Source: Streptantibioticus parmotrematis
GTDB taxonomy: Bacteria > Actinomycetota > Actinomycetes > Streptomycetales > Streptomycetaceae
Direction of reading: 5' to 3'
DNA length: 64,000 nucleotides
Assembly: GCF_019890615.1 (NCBI RefSeq)
Contig: NZ_JAINVZ010000020.1
Span: 1-64,000, forward strand
The position numbers and the translations under genes were made by a program. This document shows, in pieces, positions 34,400-43,973 of this stretch. The stretch's first letter is position 1. Each line of letters starts with the position of its first letter. The notes beneath the pieces were generated by a model. The model searched no databases, was not told the origin of the DNA, and saw only the letters and a list, made by a program, of their open reading frames with translations.

Positions 34400-34924
34400 T
34401 CACCCCGCCCGCAGCGGCGTCAGCAGCCGGTGCGGGGCGGCGAGGGCGGCGGTGACCGGGTCGTCGTCGGGGGACGCCGGGGGCAGTCCGGGGCCGGGGG
34501 CCACGACGACGTCCGCCGGGGACACGTCCGCGCCGCAGCCCTCGCAGTGTCCGCCGGGACCGACGGCGCCGCCGTCCGGCGCGTGCAGGAAGACCCGGCG
34601 CGGGCCCTTCTCGCCGTAGTGGTCGTCGCCCCACGCCATCAGCCCGCGCACCACGGGCCACAACGAGACGCCTTTGGCGGTCAGTTCGTACTCGGAGCGC
34701 CGCCCGGCGCCCGGCACCCGGGCCAGCACGTCCTGCGCGGTCAGCGACGCGAGCCGGTCGGTGAGGACGGCGCGCGGGATGCCGAGGTGGTCGGCGAAGT
34801 CCCCGAAGCGCCGCACGCCGAAGAAGGCGTCGCGGACGACGAGCAGGGTCCAGCGTTCGCCGACGACCTCGAGGGCGCGGGCGAGCGAGCAGGCCTGTCC
34901 GGTGTAGTCGCGCGGGAGTGCCAT
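34400..34924 (-). CDS. HxlR-family transcriptional regulator
   Basis: 174 aa. The HxlR winged helix occupies residues 10-105 (CSLARALEVVGERWTLLVVRDAFFGVRRF) with the conserved Cys12 often used for redox or electrophile sensing. A C-terminal extension carries HCEGCGAD, a possible further metal or thiol site. It is divergent from a drug-type exporter, and two near-identical dyads lie between them, so it likely represses both genes. Confidence 0.88.
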   Translation of the reverse strand: MALPRDYTGQACSLARALEVVGERWTLLVVRDAFFGVRRFGDFADHLGIPRAVLTDRLASLTAQDVLARVPGAGRRSEYELTAKGVSLWPVVRGLMAWGDDHYGEKGPRRVFLHAPDGGAVGPGGHCEGCGADVSPADVVVAPGPGLPPASPDDDPVTAALAAPHRLLTPLRAG

Positions 34925-34945
34925 GGCTCCAGCATATCGCCCGAT

Positions 34946-34964
34946 CGGTTCATTCAGCGAACCG
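34946..34964. promoter_or_regulatory. HxlR operator candidate 1
   Basis: CGGTTC-N7-GAACCG lies 22 bases upstream of the HxlR start. Read on the minus strand its core GGTTCGCTGAATGAACC matches operator 2 at 15 of 17 positions. Confidence 0.6.
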
Positions 34965-34989
34965 AACATGCTACGGTCGGACCATCAGC

Positions 34990-35010
34990 TTGGTTCAGTG
35001 AATGAACCAA
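34990..35010. promoter_or_regulatory. HxlR operator candidate 2
   Basis: Arms of eight bases (TTGGTTCA and TGAACCAA) flank GTGAA. The core GGTTCAGTGAATGAACC sits 27 bases before the exporter start, where a repressor would block transcription. Confidence 0.6.
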
Positions 35011-35036
35011 TCCTCCGACATCCCAGGTGGTGCGTG

Positions 35037-36587
35037 ATGGCGACTGAGGCGACACGGTCCGAGGCGGGGCATCCGCGCCGGTGGCCGGTACTCGCCGTGC
35101 TGGCGGCGGTGGCGTTCATGGCGCAACTCGACCTGTTCATCGTGAACATCGCCGTGCCCGCGATGAGCCGCTCCTTCGGCGGCGCCGGGCTGTCGGGCCT
35201 GTCCTGGGTGCTCAACGCGTACGCGATCGTCTTCGCGGCGCTGCTGGTCCCGGCCGGGCGGCTCGCCGACCACTACGGGCGCAGGCTGTTCCTGCTGTCC
35301 GGGGTCGTGGTCTTCACGCTGGCGTCGGTGCTGTGCGCGCTGGCGCCGACGCTGCCGGTGCTGGTCGGCGGCCGGGCCGTGCAGGCGGTGGGCGCGGCGA
35401 TGATCGTGCCGACCTCGCTGGGGCTGCTGCTGCCGTCGTTCCCGCCCCGGCAGCACACCCTGGTCGTCGGCGTCTGGGCAGGGGTCGCGGCGGTGGCCGC
35501 CTCGTCCGGGCCGCCGGTGGGCGGCGTGCTGGTGGCGGTGGACTGGCGGTGGATCTTCCTGGTCAACGTGCCGATCGGCGTGGTCACCGTGGTCGCGGGG
35601 CTGCGGGTGCTGCCGGAGATACGCGCCGGGCGCGGCGCCCGGCTGCCGGACGCGGTCTCCACGGTGTCGTTGCTGGCGGCCGTCACGCTGCTGGTGCTGG
35701 CGACGGTGCAGGGTCCCGCCTGGGGCTGGGGCAGCGCCGGGGTGGTGGGGCTGCTCGCGGCGGCGGCGCTGGCCACGGTGGTGACGGTGCGGCGTTCGCT
35801 GCGGCATCCGCGGGCGCTGGTCGAGGCGAGCCTGTTCCGGGGCAGGGAGTTCACCGGGGCGAGCGTGGCGCTGCTGCTGTTCTTCGTGGCGTTCGGCGCG
35901 TGGCTGCTGATCACGGTGCTCTTCCTCCAGGACGTGTGGCACTACAGCGCCCTGCGCGCCGGGGTGGCGATCGTGCCGGGGCCGCTGACGTCGGCCGCGT
36001 TCGCCGTCAACAGCGGGCGGATCACGGGCCGGTTCGGGCGCGTGCTGCCCGCGGCGACGGGTACGGCGCTGCTGGCGCTGGCGGCCGTCTTCTGGCTGGT
36101 GCTGGCGCCCGCGCATCCCGCGTACGCGACGCACTTCCTGCCGGGGTTGTTCCTGGGCGGGGCGGGGGCGGGGCTGGCGCAGGCACCGATGTTCGCGGCG
36201 GCCGGCACGCTGCCGCCGGACCGGGCGACGACGGGCAGCGCGGTGCTCAACATGTCCCGGCAGGTCGGCAGCGCGATCGGGGTGGCGGTGCTGGTGGCAC
36301 TGCTGGCCGCGCCGCAGCCGCACGCACTGGCCGCGTTCCACCGCGGCTGGGCGCTGGTGGCGGGCGCGGCGCTCGGCGCGGCGCTGGTGGTGACGGTGAC
36401 CCACCGCGCGGCCGCCCGGCGCGGGACGCGGGAGCCTTCGGCGGCGGTGGCGCCCGAGCCGGAACGGGCAGCGGCGGGCGGCGGCGCGTACGAAAGCGGC
36501 ACGGCCCGCGACGTCGACACGTACGCGAGGGGCGGCGCGTACGAGAGCGGTACGGCGTGCGGGAGTGGCGCCCCGGCGGCGCGCTGA
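35037..36587 (+). CDS. DHA2 (EmrB/QacA-type) MFS drug exporter
   Basis: 516 aa with 14 predicted helices. The motifs AQLDLFIVNIAVPAM (TM1), ADHYGRRLF (motif A) and VGGRAVQAVGAAMIVPTSLG (motif C region) identify the 14-TM proton antiporters that expel hydrophobic drugs and dyes. The C-terminal 55 residues hold a duplicated GGAYESGTA segment. ATG 35037 is followed by the basic N-terminus. It is probably repressed by the divergent HxlR protein. Confidence 0.9.
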   Translation: MATEATRSEAGHPRRWPVLAVLAAVAFMAQLDLFIVNIAVPAMSRSFGGAGLSGLSWVLNAYAIVFAALLVPAGRLADHYGRRLFLLSGVVVFTLASVLCALAPTLPVLVGGRAVQAVGAAMIVPTSLGLLLPSFPPRQHTLVVGVWAGVAAVAASSGPPVGGVLVAVDWRWIFLVNVPIGVVTVVAGLRVLPEIRAGRGARLPDAVSTVSLLAAVTLLVLATVQGPAWGWGSAGVVGLLAAAALATVVTVRRSLRHPRALVEASLFRGREFTGASVALLLFFVAFGAWLLITVLFLQDVWHYSALRAGVAIVPGPLTSAAFAVNSGRITGRFGRVLPAATGTALLALAAVFWLVLAPAHPAYATHFLPGLFLGGAGAGLAQAPMFAAAGTLPPDRATTGSAVLNMSRQVGSAIGVAVLVALLAAPQPHALAAFHRGWALVAGAALGAALVVTVTHRAAARRGTREPSAAVAPEPERAAAGGGAYESGTARDVDTYARGGAYESGTACGSGAPAAR

Positions 36588-36598
36588 CGCCAGGAGAG

Positions 36599-36629
36599 GC
36601 GGGGGCGCGCCCGCGCGGCGCGCCCCCGC
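36599..36629. terminator. Bidirectional terminator
   Basis: GCGGGGGCGCGCC pairs perfectly with GGCGCGCCCCCGC around a five-base loop between the convergent exporter and lipoprotein genes. Confidence 0.8.
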
Positions 36630-36653
36630 TCCGTCACCCGGTCGTGCGCGGTC

Positions 36654-37040
36654 TCACTTCTTCGGGCAGGCCGTGGTCAGTTCGGACGCGCCGCGGTCGA
36701 CCGGGGCGATGTCGACCGGCTGGCCCTTGTCCAGTTCGTTCTTGACGTTGGAGACCGCGAGCGAGAGGTCGCCGAGGGCCTTGCTGGCGGCCGTGCCGGA
36801 GTCGCCGGTGTGGCCCGCGATGTCGTCCAGGTTGGTCTGGATCTGCCTCAGCACGGTCGCCGCGTCGCGCGGGTCGCTCGCGCTCTTCTTCACGGCGGCG
36901 TCGAGCTTGGCGACCTGGGTCTGCACGGTGTGCGCGACGGTCGGGCAGTCCTGGGTGCTGCTGCTGGAGCCCGAGCAGGCGGCCAGCAGCGGCAGGGCCA
37001 GGGCGGCCGCGGCGGTGGCGGCGAGTGCGGGAGCGCGCAC
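36654..37040 (-). CDS. Small predicted lipoprotein
   Basis: 128 aa. A signal sequence ends in lipobox LLAAC (Cys near residue 22), followed by a Ser-rich linker and a helical domain of about 90 residues with two further cysteines (DCPTVAHTV and the C-terminal TACPKK) that could form a disulfide. Exported and membrane-anchored; function unknown. GTG 37040 begins two bases after the rph stop, so it is co-transcribed with rph. Confidence 0.78.
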   Translation of the reverse strand: MRAPALAATAAAALALPLLAACSGSSSSTQDCPTVAHTVQTQVAKLDAAVKKSASDPRDAATVLRQIQTNLDDIAGHTGDSGTAASKALGDLSLAVSNVKNELDKGQPVDIAPVDRGASELTTACPKK

Positions 37041-37042
37041 GG

Positions 37043-37777
<735 letters not shown>

Positions 37778-37831
37778 GCGACCGAGCCTATCCGTCGCGG
37801 CCGACGCGGGGCGCGGGGCCCGGCGCACGAA

Positions 37832-37866
37832 GCGGGGCCCGCTCCGGCTTCGGAAGCGGGCCCCGC
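37832..37866 (-). terminator. Terminator of nagF
   Basis: GCGGGGCCCGCT pairs with AGCGGGCCCCGC, with an inner CCG-GCTT-CGG. It lies 19 bases after the nagF stop. Confidence 0.75.
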
Positions 37867-37885
37867 GTCGGTGAGCGGGTGGGGC

Positions 37886-38119
37886 TCACATCATGTCTTC
37901 GATCTCCGCGGCGATGGGGTCGGCGTCGGTGCCGATGACGACCTGGATCGCGGTGCCCATCTTGACCACACCGTGCGCGCCGGCGGCCTTGAGCGCGGCC
38001 TCGTCGACCAGCGAGGCGTCGTGGACCTCGGTGCGCAGACGCGTGATGCAGCCCTCGACTTCCTCGATGTTGTCGAGCCCGCCGAGACCGGCGACGATCT
38101 TCTCAGCCTTGCTGGCCAT
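37886..38119 (-). CDS. nagF: PTS glucose/N-acetylglucosamine EIIB domain protein
   Basis: 77 aa EIIB. The phosphorylated cysteine is Cys24 in EVEGCITRLR. It passes phosphate from EIIA to the sugar entering through EIIC. In Streptomyces the EIIB is a separate protein, as here. It is divergent from the EIIC gene across 650 bp containing three DasR-type boxes, and an upstream box lies 166 bases before its start. Confidence 0.92.
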   Translation of the reverse strand: MASKAEKIVAGLGGLDNIEEVEGCITRLRTEVHDASLVDEAALKAAGAHGVVKMGTAIQVVIGTDADPIAAEIEDMM

Positions 38120-38284
38120 GTCCACTCCCTGTCGCGTCCTGTTGCGCACGCTGGTGACGGTTCCACACCGTAACGCACGTATGACCCGCCTTCGCGGAGG
38201 GACGGCGGGTGCCGAACGACGTCGATCGACGGTCGAAACGGCCTGGTCCGCCGTGGTGTCCTGACGAGGGCGCAAGCGTGCGAA

Positions 38285-38300
38285 GCTGGTCTACACCACT
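38285..38300. promoter_or_regulatory. DasR-responsive element (dre) upstream of nagF
   Basis: GCTGGTCTACACCACT matches the published dre consensus A(C/G)TGGTCTA(C/G)ACCA(C/G)T at all but the first position. DasR, a GntR regulator released by glucosamine-6-phosphate, should repress nagF from here. Confidence 0.8.
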
Positions 38301-38681
38301 TTACGGCTCCGGCAAAGCGAGGTGCGCGCCGGTCGGCGCACCAGGCGGATCGGAGCCTTCACGTTTCCCGCGCGGCGCGGAATGCCCCGCCCTTGCTAGC
38401 CGGACGACAAGTCCGAATTTGATCATTCCGACCGATCTATGCTTCTGTCGTCCACTGCGACTTCCTGGTTCGCACGCGGGCGGGACCTCCGCGAACCCGG
38501 GCCTCCGTGGCGCCGAGCGGAACGGGCCGACTGGGGCACCGTCAGGGCCCCAGGGCGATGGCGTGGCGCACATCGCACCGACCTCACGGCGTGACGGAAC
38601 GAGAGCACTCCGCATGGTTGTCCAAGCGTGACCTTCGGGCGCTCGGCCGCGCGTTCCTTTACCCGCCCCTGACATGTTAGA

Positions 38682-38714
38682 ACTGGTCTACACCACTCAG
38701 TGGTGTAGACCACA
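38682..38714. promoter_or_regulatory. Tandem inverted dre sites upstream of the EIIC gene
   Basis: ACTGGTCTACACCACT (38682-38697) and, one base on in the opposite orientation, AGTGGTGTAGACCACA (38699-38714) form a double dre about 55 bases before the EIIC start. The intervening 38301-38680 has no gene I can support. Confidence 0.82.
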
Positions 38715-38768
38715 GTGCGGGCCGTCCCCATTCCCCCGGAGCCCGCCTGCCTCCAGGAGGAATCTCTG

Positions 38769-40070
38769 ATGAGTTCGGACACCGCCACCCCGGCGGCGCC
38801 CGCCAAGAAGCGCGGGTCCGGAGTGTTCCAGGGTTTGCAGAAGGTCGGCCGCAGCCTGCAGTTGCCGATCGCCGTGCTCCCCGCCGCCGGCATCCTGCTC
38901 CGCCTGGGGCAGGATGACGTCTTCGGCAAGACGGGCCTGCACTGGAACAACGTCGCCAAGGTCTTCGCGGGCGCCGGTGGTGCGTTGCTCGACGCCTCGC
39001 TCGGCCTGCCGCTGCTGTTCTGCATAGGCGTGGCGATCGGTTTCGCCAAGAAGTCGGACGGGTCCACCGCGCTGGCCGCGGTCGTGGGCTTCCTCGTCTA
39101 CTACACGGTGATCCACCAGTTCCCGATCTCGTGCGGCGCCGGCCAGACGTTCACGTCGACGGGCTCGCTGAGCGGTGCGTGCGTGCAGGGGACGACGGTC
39201 ACCGCGGCGACGTACCAGAATCCGGGCGTCCTCGGCGGCATCGTCCTGGGTCTTCTGACAGCCGTGCTGTGGCAGCGGTTCCACCGCACCAAGCTCGTCG
39301 ACTGGCTGGGCTTCTTCAACGGCCGTCGCCTGGTGCCGATCATCATGGCCTTCGTCGGCACCGCCATGGGTGTGCTGGTGTCTCTCGGCTGGCAGCCGAT
39401 CGGTGACGCGATCAGCAGCTTCGGCAAGTGGATGACGGGCCTCGGCGCCCTCGGCGCGGGCCTGTTCGGCCTGGTCAACCGTGGCCTGCTCCCCATCGGC
39501 ATGCACCAGTTCGTCAACGCCGTCGCGTGGTTCCAGATCGGTGACTACAAGAACTCGGCCGGCCAGATCGTCCACGGCGACCTGACCCGCTACTTCGCGG
39601 GCGACCCGACCGCGGGACAGTTCATGTCCGGCTTCTTCCCGATCATGATGTTCGGTCTGCCAGCCGCCGCCCTGGCGATCGCGCACTGCGCACGCCCCGA
39701 GCGCCGCAAGGCAGTAACCGGCATGATGGTCTCGGTCGCGCTCACCGCGTTCGTGACCGGCGTGACCGAGCCGATCGAGTTCTCGTTCATGTTCATCGCG
39801 CCGGTGCTGTACGCGATCCACGCGGTCCTGACCGCGATCTCGATGGCGGTGACGTGGGCGCTCGGCGTCCACGCGGGCTTCACCTTCTCCGCCGGTGTGA
39901 TCGACTACGTGCTCAACTGGCACTTCGCGACGAAGCCATGGCTGATCATCCCGATCGGACTGTGTTTCGCGGTGATCTACTACGTGGTCTTCCGCTTCGC
40001 GATCATCAAGTTCAACCTCCCCACCCCCGGCCGCGAGCCGGAGGAGGAGATCGAGGACATCACGAAGTAA
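38769..40070 (+). CDS. nagE2: PTS N-acetylglucosamine EIIC transporter
   Basis: 433 aa with about ten membrane segments. The EIIC signature regions are SLQLPIAVLPAAGILLRLG, RGLLPIGMHQFVN and the sugar-binding motif VTGVTEPIEFSFMF. It imports and phosphorylates N-acetylglucosamine with the separate EIIB. Strong AGGAGGAA ribosome site. S. coelicolor, from memory, has two adjacent EIIC genes (nagE1, nagE2) here; only one is present in this window, so the E2 label is by position and similarity of layout. Confidence 0.9.
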   Translation: MSSDTATPAAPAKKRGSGVFQGLQKVGRSLQLPIAVLPAAGILLRLGQDDVFGKTGLHWNNVAKVFAGAGGALLDASLGLPLLFCIGVAIGFAKKSDGSTALAAVVGFLVYYTVIHQFPISCGAGQTFTSTGSLSGACVQGTTVTAATYQNPGVLGGIVLGLLTAVLWQRFHRTKLVDWLGFFNGRRLVPIIMAFVGTAMGVLVSLGWQPIGDAISSFGKWMTGLGALGAGLFGLVNRGLLPIGMHQFVNAVAWFQIGDYKNSAGQIVHGDLTRYFAGDPTAGQFMSGFFPIMMFGLPAAALAIAHCARPERRKAVTGMMVSVALTAFVTGVTEPIEFSFMFIAPVLYAIHAVLTAISMAVTWALGVHAGFTFSAGVIDYVLNWHFATKPWLIIPIGLCFAVIYYVVFRFAIIKFNLPTPGREPEEEIEDITK

Positions 40071-40080
40071 TCGTCCTCAC

Positions 40081-40120
40081 CACCGCGGGCCCGCCAGGAT
40101 CTCCTGGCGGGCCCGCGGTG
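40081..40120. terminator. Perfect 19-bp stem terminator
   Basis: CACCGCGGGCCCGCCAGGA and its exact complement flank two bases, ten bases after the EIIC stop. It is shared with the convergent hydrolase gene. Confidence 0.85.
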
Positions 40121-40168
40121 CTTCGGCCTGCGGTGCCGCGGCGAGGGCCGCCGGGCGCCGCGAGGCGG

Positions 40169-40921
40169 TCACAGCTCGTACACCGCCCCCGACCGCGCCA
40201 GTTCGACCGGGCCCGGGTAGGCGGTGCGGGCGTCGGTGAGGTTGGTCTTGGGGTCGGTCCACGGGGGGATGTGGGTGAGGACCAGGCGGGCCGCGCCCGC
40301 GCGGGCCGCGTACTCGCCCGCGTCTCGGCCGGTGAGGTGCAGGTCCGGCACGTCCTCCTTGCCGTGGGTGAAGGACGCCTCGCACAGGAACAGGTCGGCC
40401 CCGTCGGCCAGTTCGATCAGCGGGTCGCACGGGCCGGTGTCGCCGGAGTACGTAAGGGTGCGCCCGCCGTGCTCGACGCGGAAGCCGTACGCCTCGACCG
40501 GGTGCCGCACCCGCTCGGCGCGCAGCGTGAACGGCCCGACCCGGAAGCTCCCCGGCGTCAGCGTGCGGAAGTCGAAGACCTCGCTCATGCACTTGTCGTC
40601 CGGCACGTCCCCGTACGCCGTCGCCAGGCGCGCCTCGGTGCCCTCGGGACCGTAGACCGGCAGCGGTTCGGGCACTCCCCCGTCGTGCCGGTAGTAGCGG
40701 GCGACGAAGTAGCCGCACATGTCGATGCAGTGGTCGGCGTGCAGGTGGCTCAGGACGACCGCGTCCAGGTCGTACAGCCCGCAGTGGCGCTGCAACTCGC
40801 CGAGGGCCCCGTTGCCCATGTCGAGGAGCAGCCGGAAGCCGTCGGCCTCTACGAGGTAGCTCGAGCAGGCTGAGTCCGCGGACGGGAAGGACCCAGAACA
40901 GCCGACGACGGTGAGCTTCAT
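40169..40921 (-). CDS. Metallo-beta-lactamase fold hydrolase (RNase Z/phosphodiesterase-like)
   Basis: 250 aa. The dinuclear zinc motif HLHADH (His59, His61, Asp63, His64) is followed by further ligands near TYSGDTGP and THIPPW. This short form without exosite resembles the cyclic-nucleotide phosphodiesterase/RNase Z-like group, but the substrate is unknown. ATG with GGAGG upstream. The 311-bp gap beyond it (40922-41232) up to the PemK-like gene holds promoters and no further gene that I can see. Confidence 0.88.
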   Translation of the reverse strand: MKLTVVGCSGSFPSADSACSSYLVEADGFRLLLDMGNGALGELQRHCGLYDLDAVVLSHLHADHCIDMCGYFVARYYRHDGGVPEPLPVYGPEGTEARLATAYGDVPDDKCMSEVFDFRTLTPGSFRVGPFTLRAERVRHPVEAYGFRVEHGGRTLTYSGDTGPCDPLIELADGADLFLCEASFTHGKEDVPDLHLTGRDAGEYAARAGAARLVLTHIPPWTDPKTNLTDARTAYPGPVELARSGAVYEL

Positions 40922-41232
40922 GCAGGAGCCTCCAGGGGGGTCCGGGGGTCTTGCGTGGTTCGGTTGGGGCAGCGCGATATGCCGGAGGCCACGGGCGGGG
41001 ACGGCGCCGGCGGTGGACAGAAAGCGCCGCCATGTGCAGTCGAGGGTAAGCCGCGGTGCCCCTCGCCGCCCCTCCACCAGGCGCCGTTGTGGGCGGAATC
41101 ACCAGTACGTGTGGTCCCCTCCTCACTGTCGGTGTCCGCCCGCGCCCGGTGAACGGCGGCCGACGGGCGCGGCGCTCGGGGCGGTACGGTCGGGGCTCGC
41201 GGACGTGGTGGCGGGAGACGGGAGGGCGCCCG

Positions 41233-41745
41233 ATGGCGTGGTGGGTCGCGGGTCTTGTCGTGGTGGCGCTGGCGCTGGTCGCGGCGGTGGCCGACGGGCG
41301 GTTGCGGGACGGCGGACGGCGTTCGCGCGCGGGGGCGACGCGGCGTCCGGCGGGTAGGCCCGGGTCGCGGCGTCCGGCCGGGCGGGCACGGCCTGCGCGC
41401 GGCCCGGCGGCGGGAGGCCCGCCGGCCACGGGCGTCGGCGAGCGGCCGCGGCCGGGTGAGATCTGGTGGGCCGAGGTGCCGTACGAGGACGGGCCGGGCG
41501 CGAAGGACCGGCCGTGCCTGGTGCTGTCGGTGCGCGGCGAGGTCGCCCGGGTCGTGAAGATCACCAGCAAGCACCACGCCGAACTGCCGGGCGTGATCGC
41601 GTTGCCGCCCGGCGCGGTGGGCGACGCCCAGGGCCGGATCTCGTACCTGGAGACCGAGGAGACCCGGCAGGTGCCGCTGCACGGCTTCCGGCGCCGGGTC
41701 GGCCCGCTGGACCCGGCCGTGTGGAGCCGGGTCCAGCGGGTCTAG
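41233..41745 (+). CDS. Membrane-anchored PemK/MazF-like protein
   Basis: 170 aa. An N-terminal membrane helix (3-20) and a 50-residue Arg/Pro/Ala linker precede a PemK/MazF fold (about 73-168): PRPGEIWWAEVPYEDGPGAKDRPCLVL, then VVKITSK and LPPGAVGDAQGRISYLETEETRQVPL. MazF toxins are sequence-specific mRNA nucleases that use an Arg after the PGEI strand and a Ser/Thr after the third strand; Arg at KDRP is present. No antitoxin gene is adjacent, and membrane tethering is unusual, so it may be a housekeeping derivative. GGGAGGG site before ATG. Confidence 0.8.
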   Translation: MAWWVAGLVVVALALVAAVADGRLRDGGRRSRAGATRRPAGRPGSRRPAGRARPARGPAAGGPPATGVGERPRPGEIWWAEVPYEDGPGAKDRPCLVLSVRGEVARVVKITSKHHAELPGVIALPPGAVGDAQGRISYLETEETRQVPLHGFRRRVGPLDPAVWSRVQRV

Positions 41746-41792
41746 CGACAGGCAGGGGCAGGCGGACCCGTCAGGCGGACCCCCTGAGGCCC

Positions 41793-43176
<1,384 letters not shown>

Positions 43177-43187
43177 TCACGCCAGGG

Positions 43188-43349
43188 TCAGGCGCGCGGA
43201 CAGGCCGCGCTGGCGAGGCGGCACAGATCGACGTGCAGCCGCGCCGCTCCGCCCCCGAAGGCGCCCAGCAGGGCCGAGGCGCAGTGGGCGCGAGCGAACG
43301 CGGCGAGCGGCGTGCCCGGCGTCTCTTCGCTCACGTCGTGGAGAACCAT
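43188..43349 (-). CDS. Putative cysteine-responsive leader peptide upstream of cysO
   Basis: 53 aa if started at ATG 43349. The last residues are LHVDLCRLASAACPRA, matching the HVDLxRxxSAxC pattern of the leader peptides found before many streptomycete and mycobacterial sulfur-assimilation genes. The two cysteine codons close to the stop suit ribosome-mediated attenuation by Cys-tRNA. The longer N-terminal part (with one more Cys) is atypical, and translation may begin at an internal GTG. It sits between mec and cysO on the same strand. Confidence 0.6.
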   Translation of the reverse strand: MVLHDVSEETPGTPLAAFARAHCASALLGAFGGGAARLHVDLCRLASAACPRA

Positions 43350-43458
43350 GGGGTCATCGTATCGATTCCCCTCAACGGGCCGAGACGCCCGTCCCAGCAT
43401 CCGGGACCTGAGCCGGACAGTGGCGCGAGGAGGCCGGGCCGCGGGCGGAACGCGCAGG

Positions 43459-43884
43459 TCAGGCGTAGGACTCCACGACCTCGACCTGCTCCTCGGTGAC
43501 CACGCCGTCCACGATGCGGAACGAGCGGAACTGGAAGGGGCCGAGTCCGTCGGTGTCGGCGGTGGAGACCAGCACGTAGTGGGCGCCGGGCTCGTTGGCG
43601 TAGCTGATGTCGGTGCGCGACGGGTACGCCTCGGTCGCGGTGTGCGAGTGGTAGACGATCACCGGCTCCTCGTCGCGGTCGTCGAGATCGCGGTAGAGCT
43701 TGAGCAGGTCGGTAGAGTCGAACTCGTAGAACGTGGGCGAGCGGGCCGCGTTCAGCATCGGCACGAAGCGCTCGGGCCGGTCGCTGCCGACCGGGCCCGC
43801 GACGATCCCGCACGCCTCGTCGGGGTGGTCGGCGCGGGCGTGGGCGACGATCTCGTCGCGCAGGGCCTGGGTGAGGGTCAGCAT
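43459..43884 (-). CDS. mec: Mec-type JAMM metalloprotease
   Basis: 141 aa JAB1/MPN domain with the full zinc motif: Glu23 in DEACG, then HSHTATEAYPSRTD (His79, His81, Ser89, Asp92). The M. tuberculosis homologue Rv1334 releases cysteine from CysO-Cys. Here it may also trim the SGAR tail of the CysO precursor. Upstream of cysO and cysM on the same strand, with the leader ORF in between, so the two halves can be separately regulated. Confidence 0.92.
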   Translation of the reverse strand: MLTLTQALRDEIVAHARADHPDEACGIVAGPVGSDRPERFVPMLNAARSPTFYEFDSTDLLKLYRDLDDRDEEPVIVYHSHTATEAYPSRTDISYANEPGAHYVLVSTADTDGLGPFQFRSFRIVDGVVTEEQVEVVESYA

Positions 43885-43900
43885 GGGCGACAGAATAGGC

Positions 43901-43930
43901 AGACCGCCCCCGGCCGTCCGGGGGCGGTCT
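43901..43930 (-). terminator. Terminator of the permease gene
   Basis: AGACCGCCCCCGG and its exact complement flank CCGT, a 13-bp stem 44 bases after the permease stop and just before mec. Confidence 0.8.
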
Positions 43931-43973
43931 CATCAGGCGGAACGCGGAATGGGACGCTCCGCGCTGACGCGGC

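Noticed and set aside
38209-38675. Overlapping open frames in the nagF-EIIC interval (140 and 124 codons)
   Set aside because: No ribosome site, no domain, wrong codon-position bias, and the region contains regulatory boxes.
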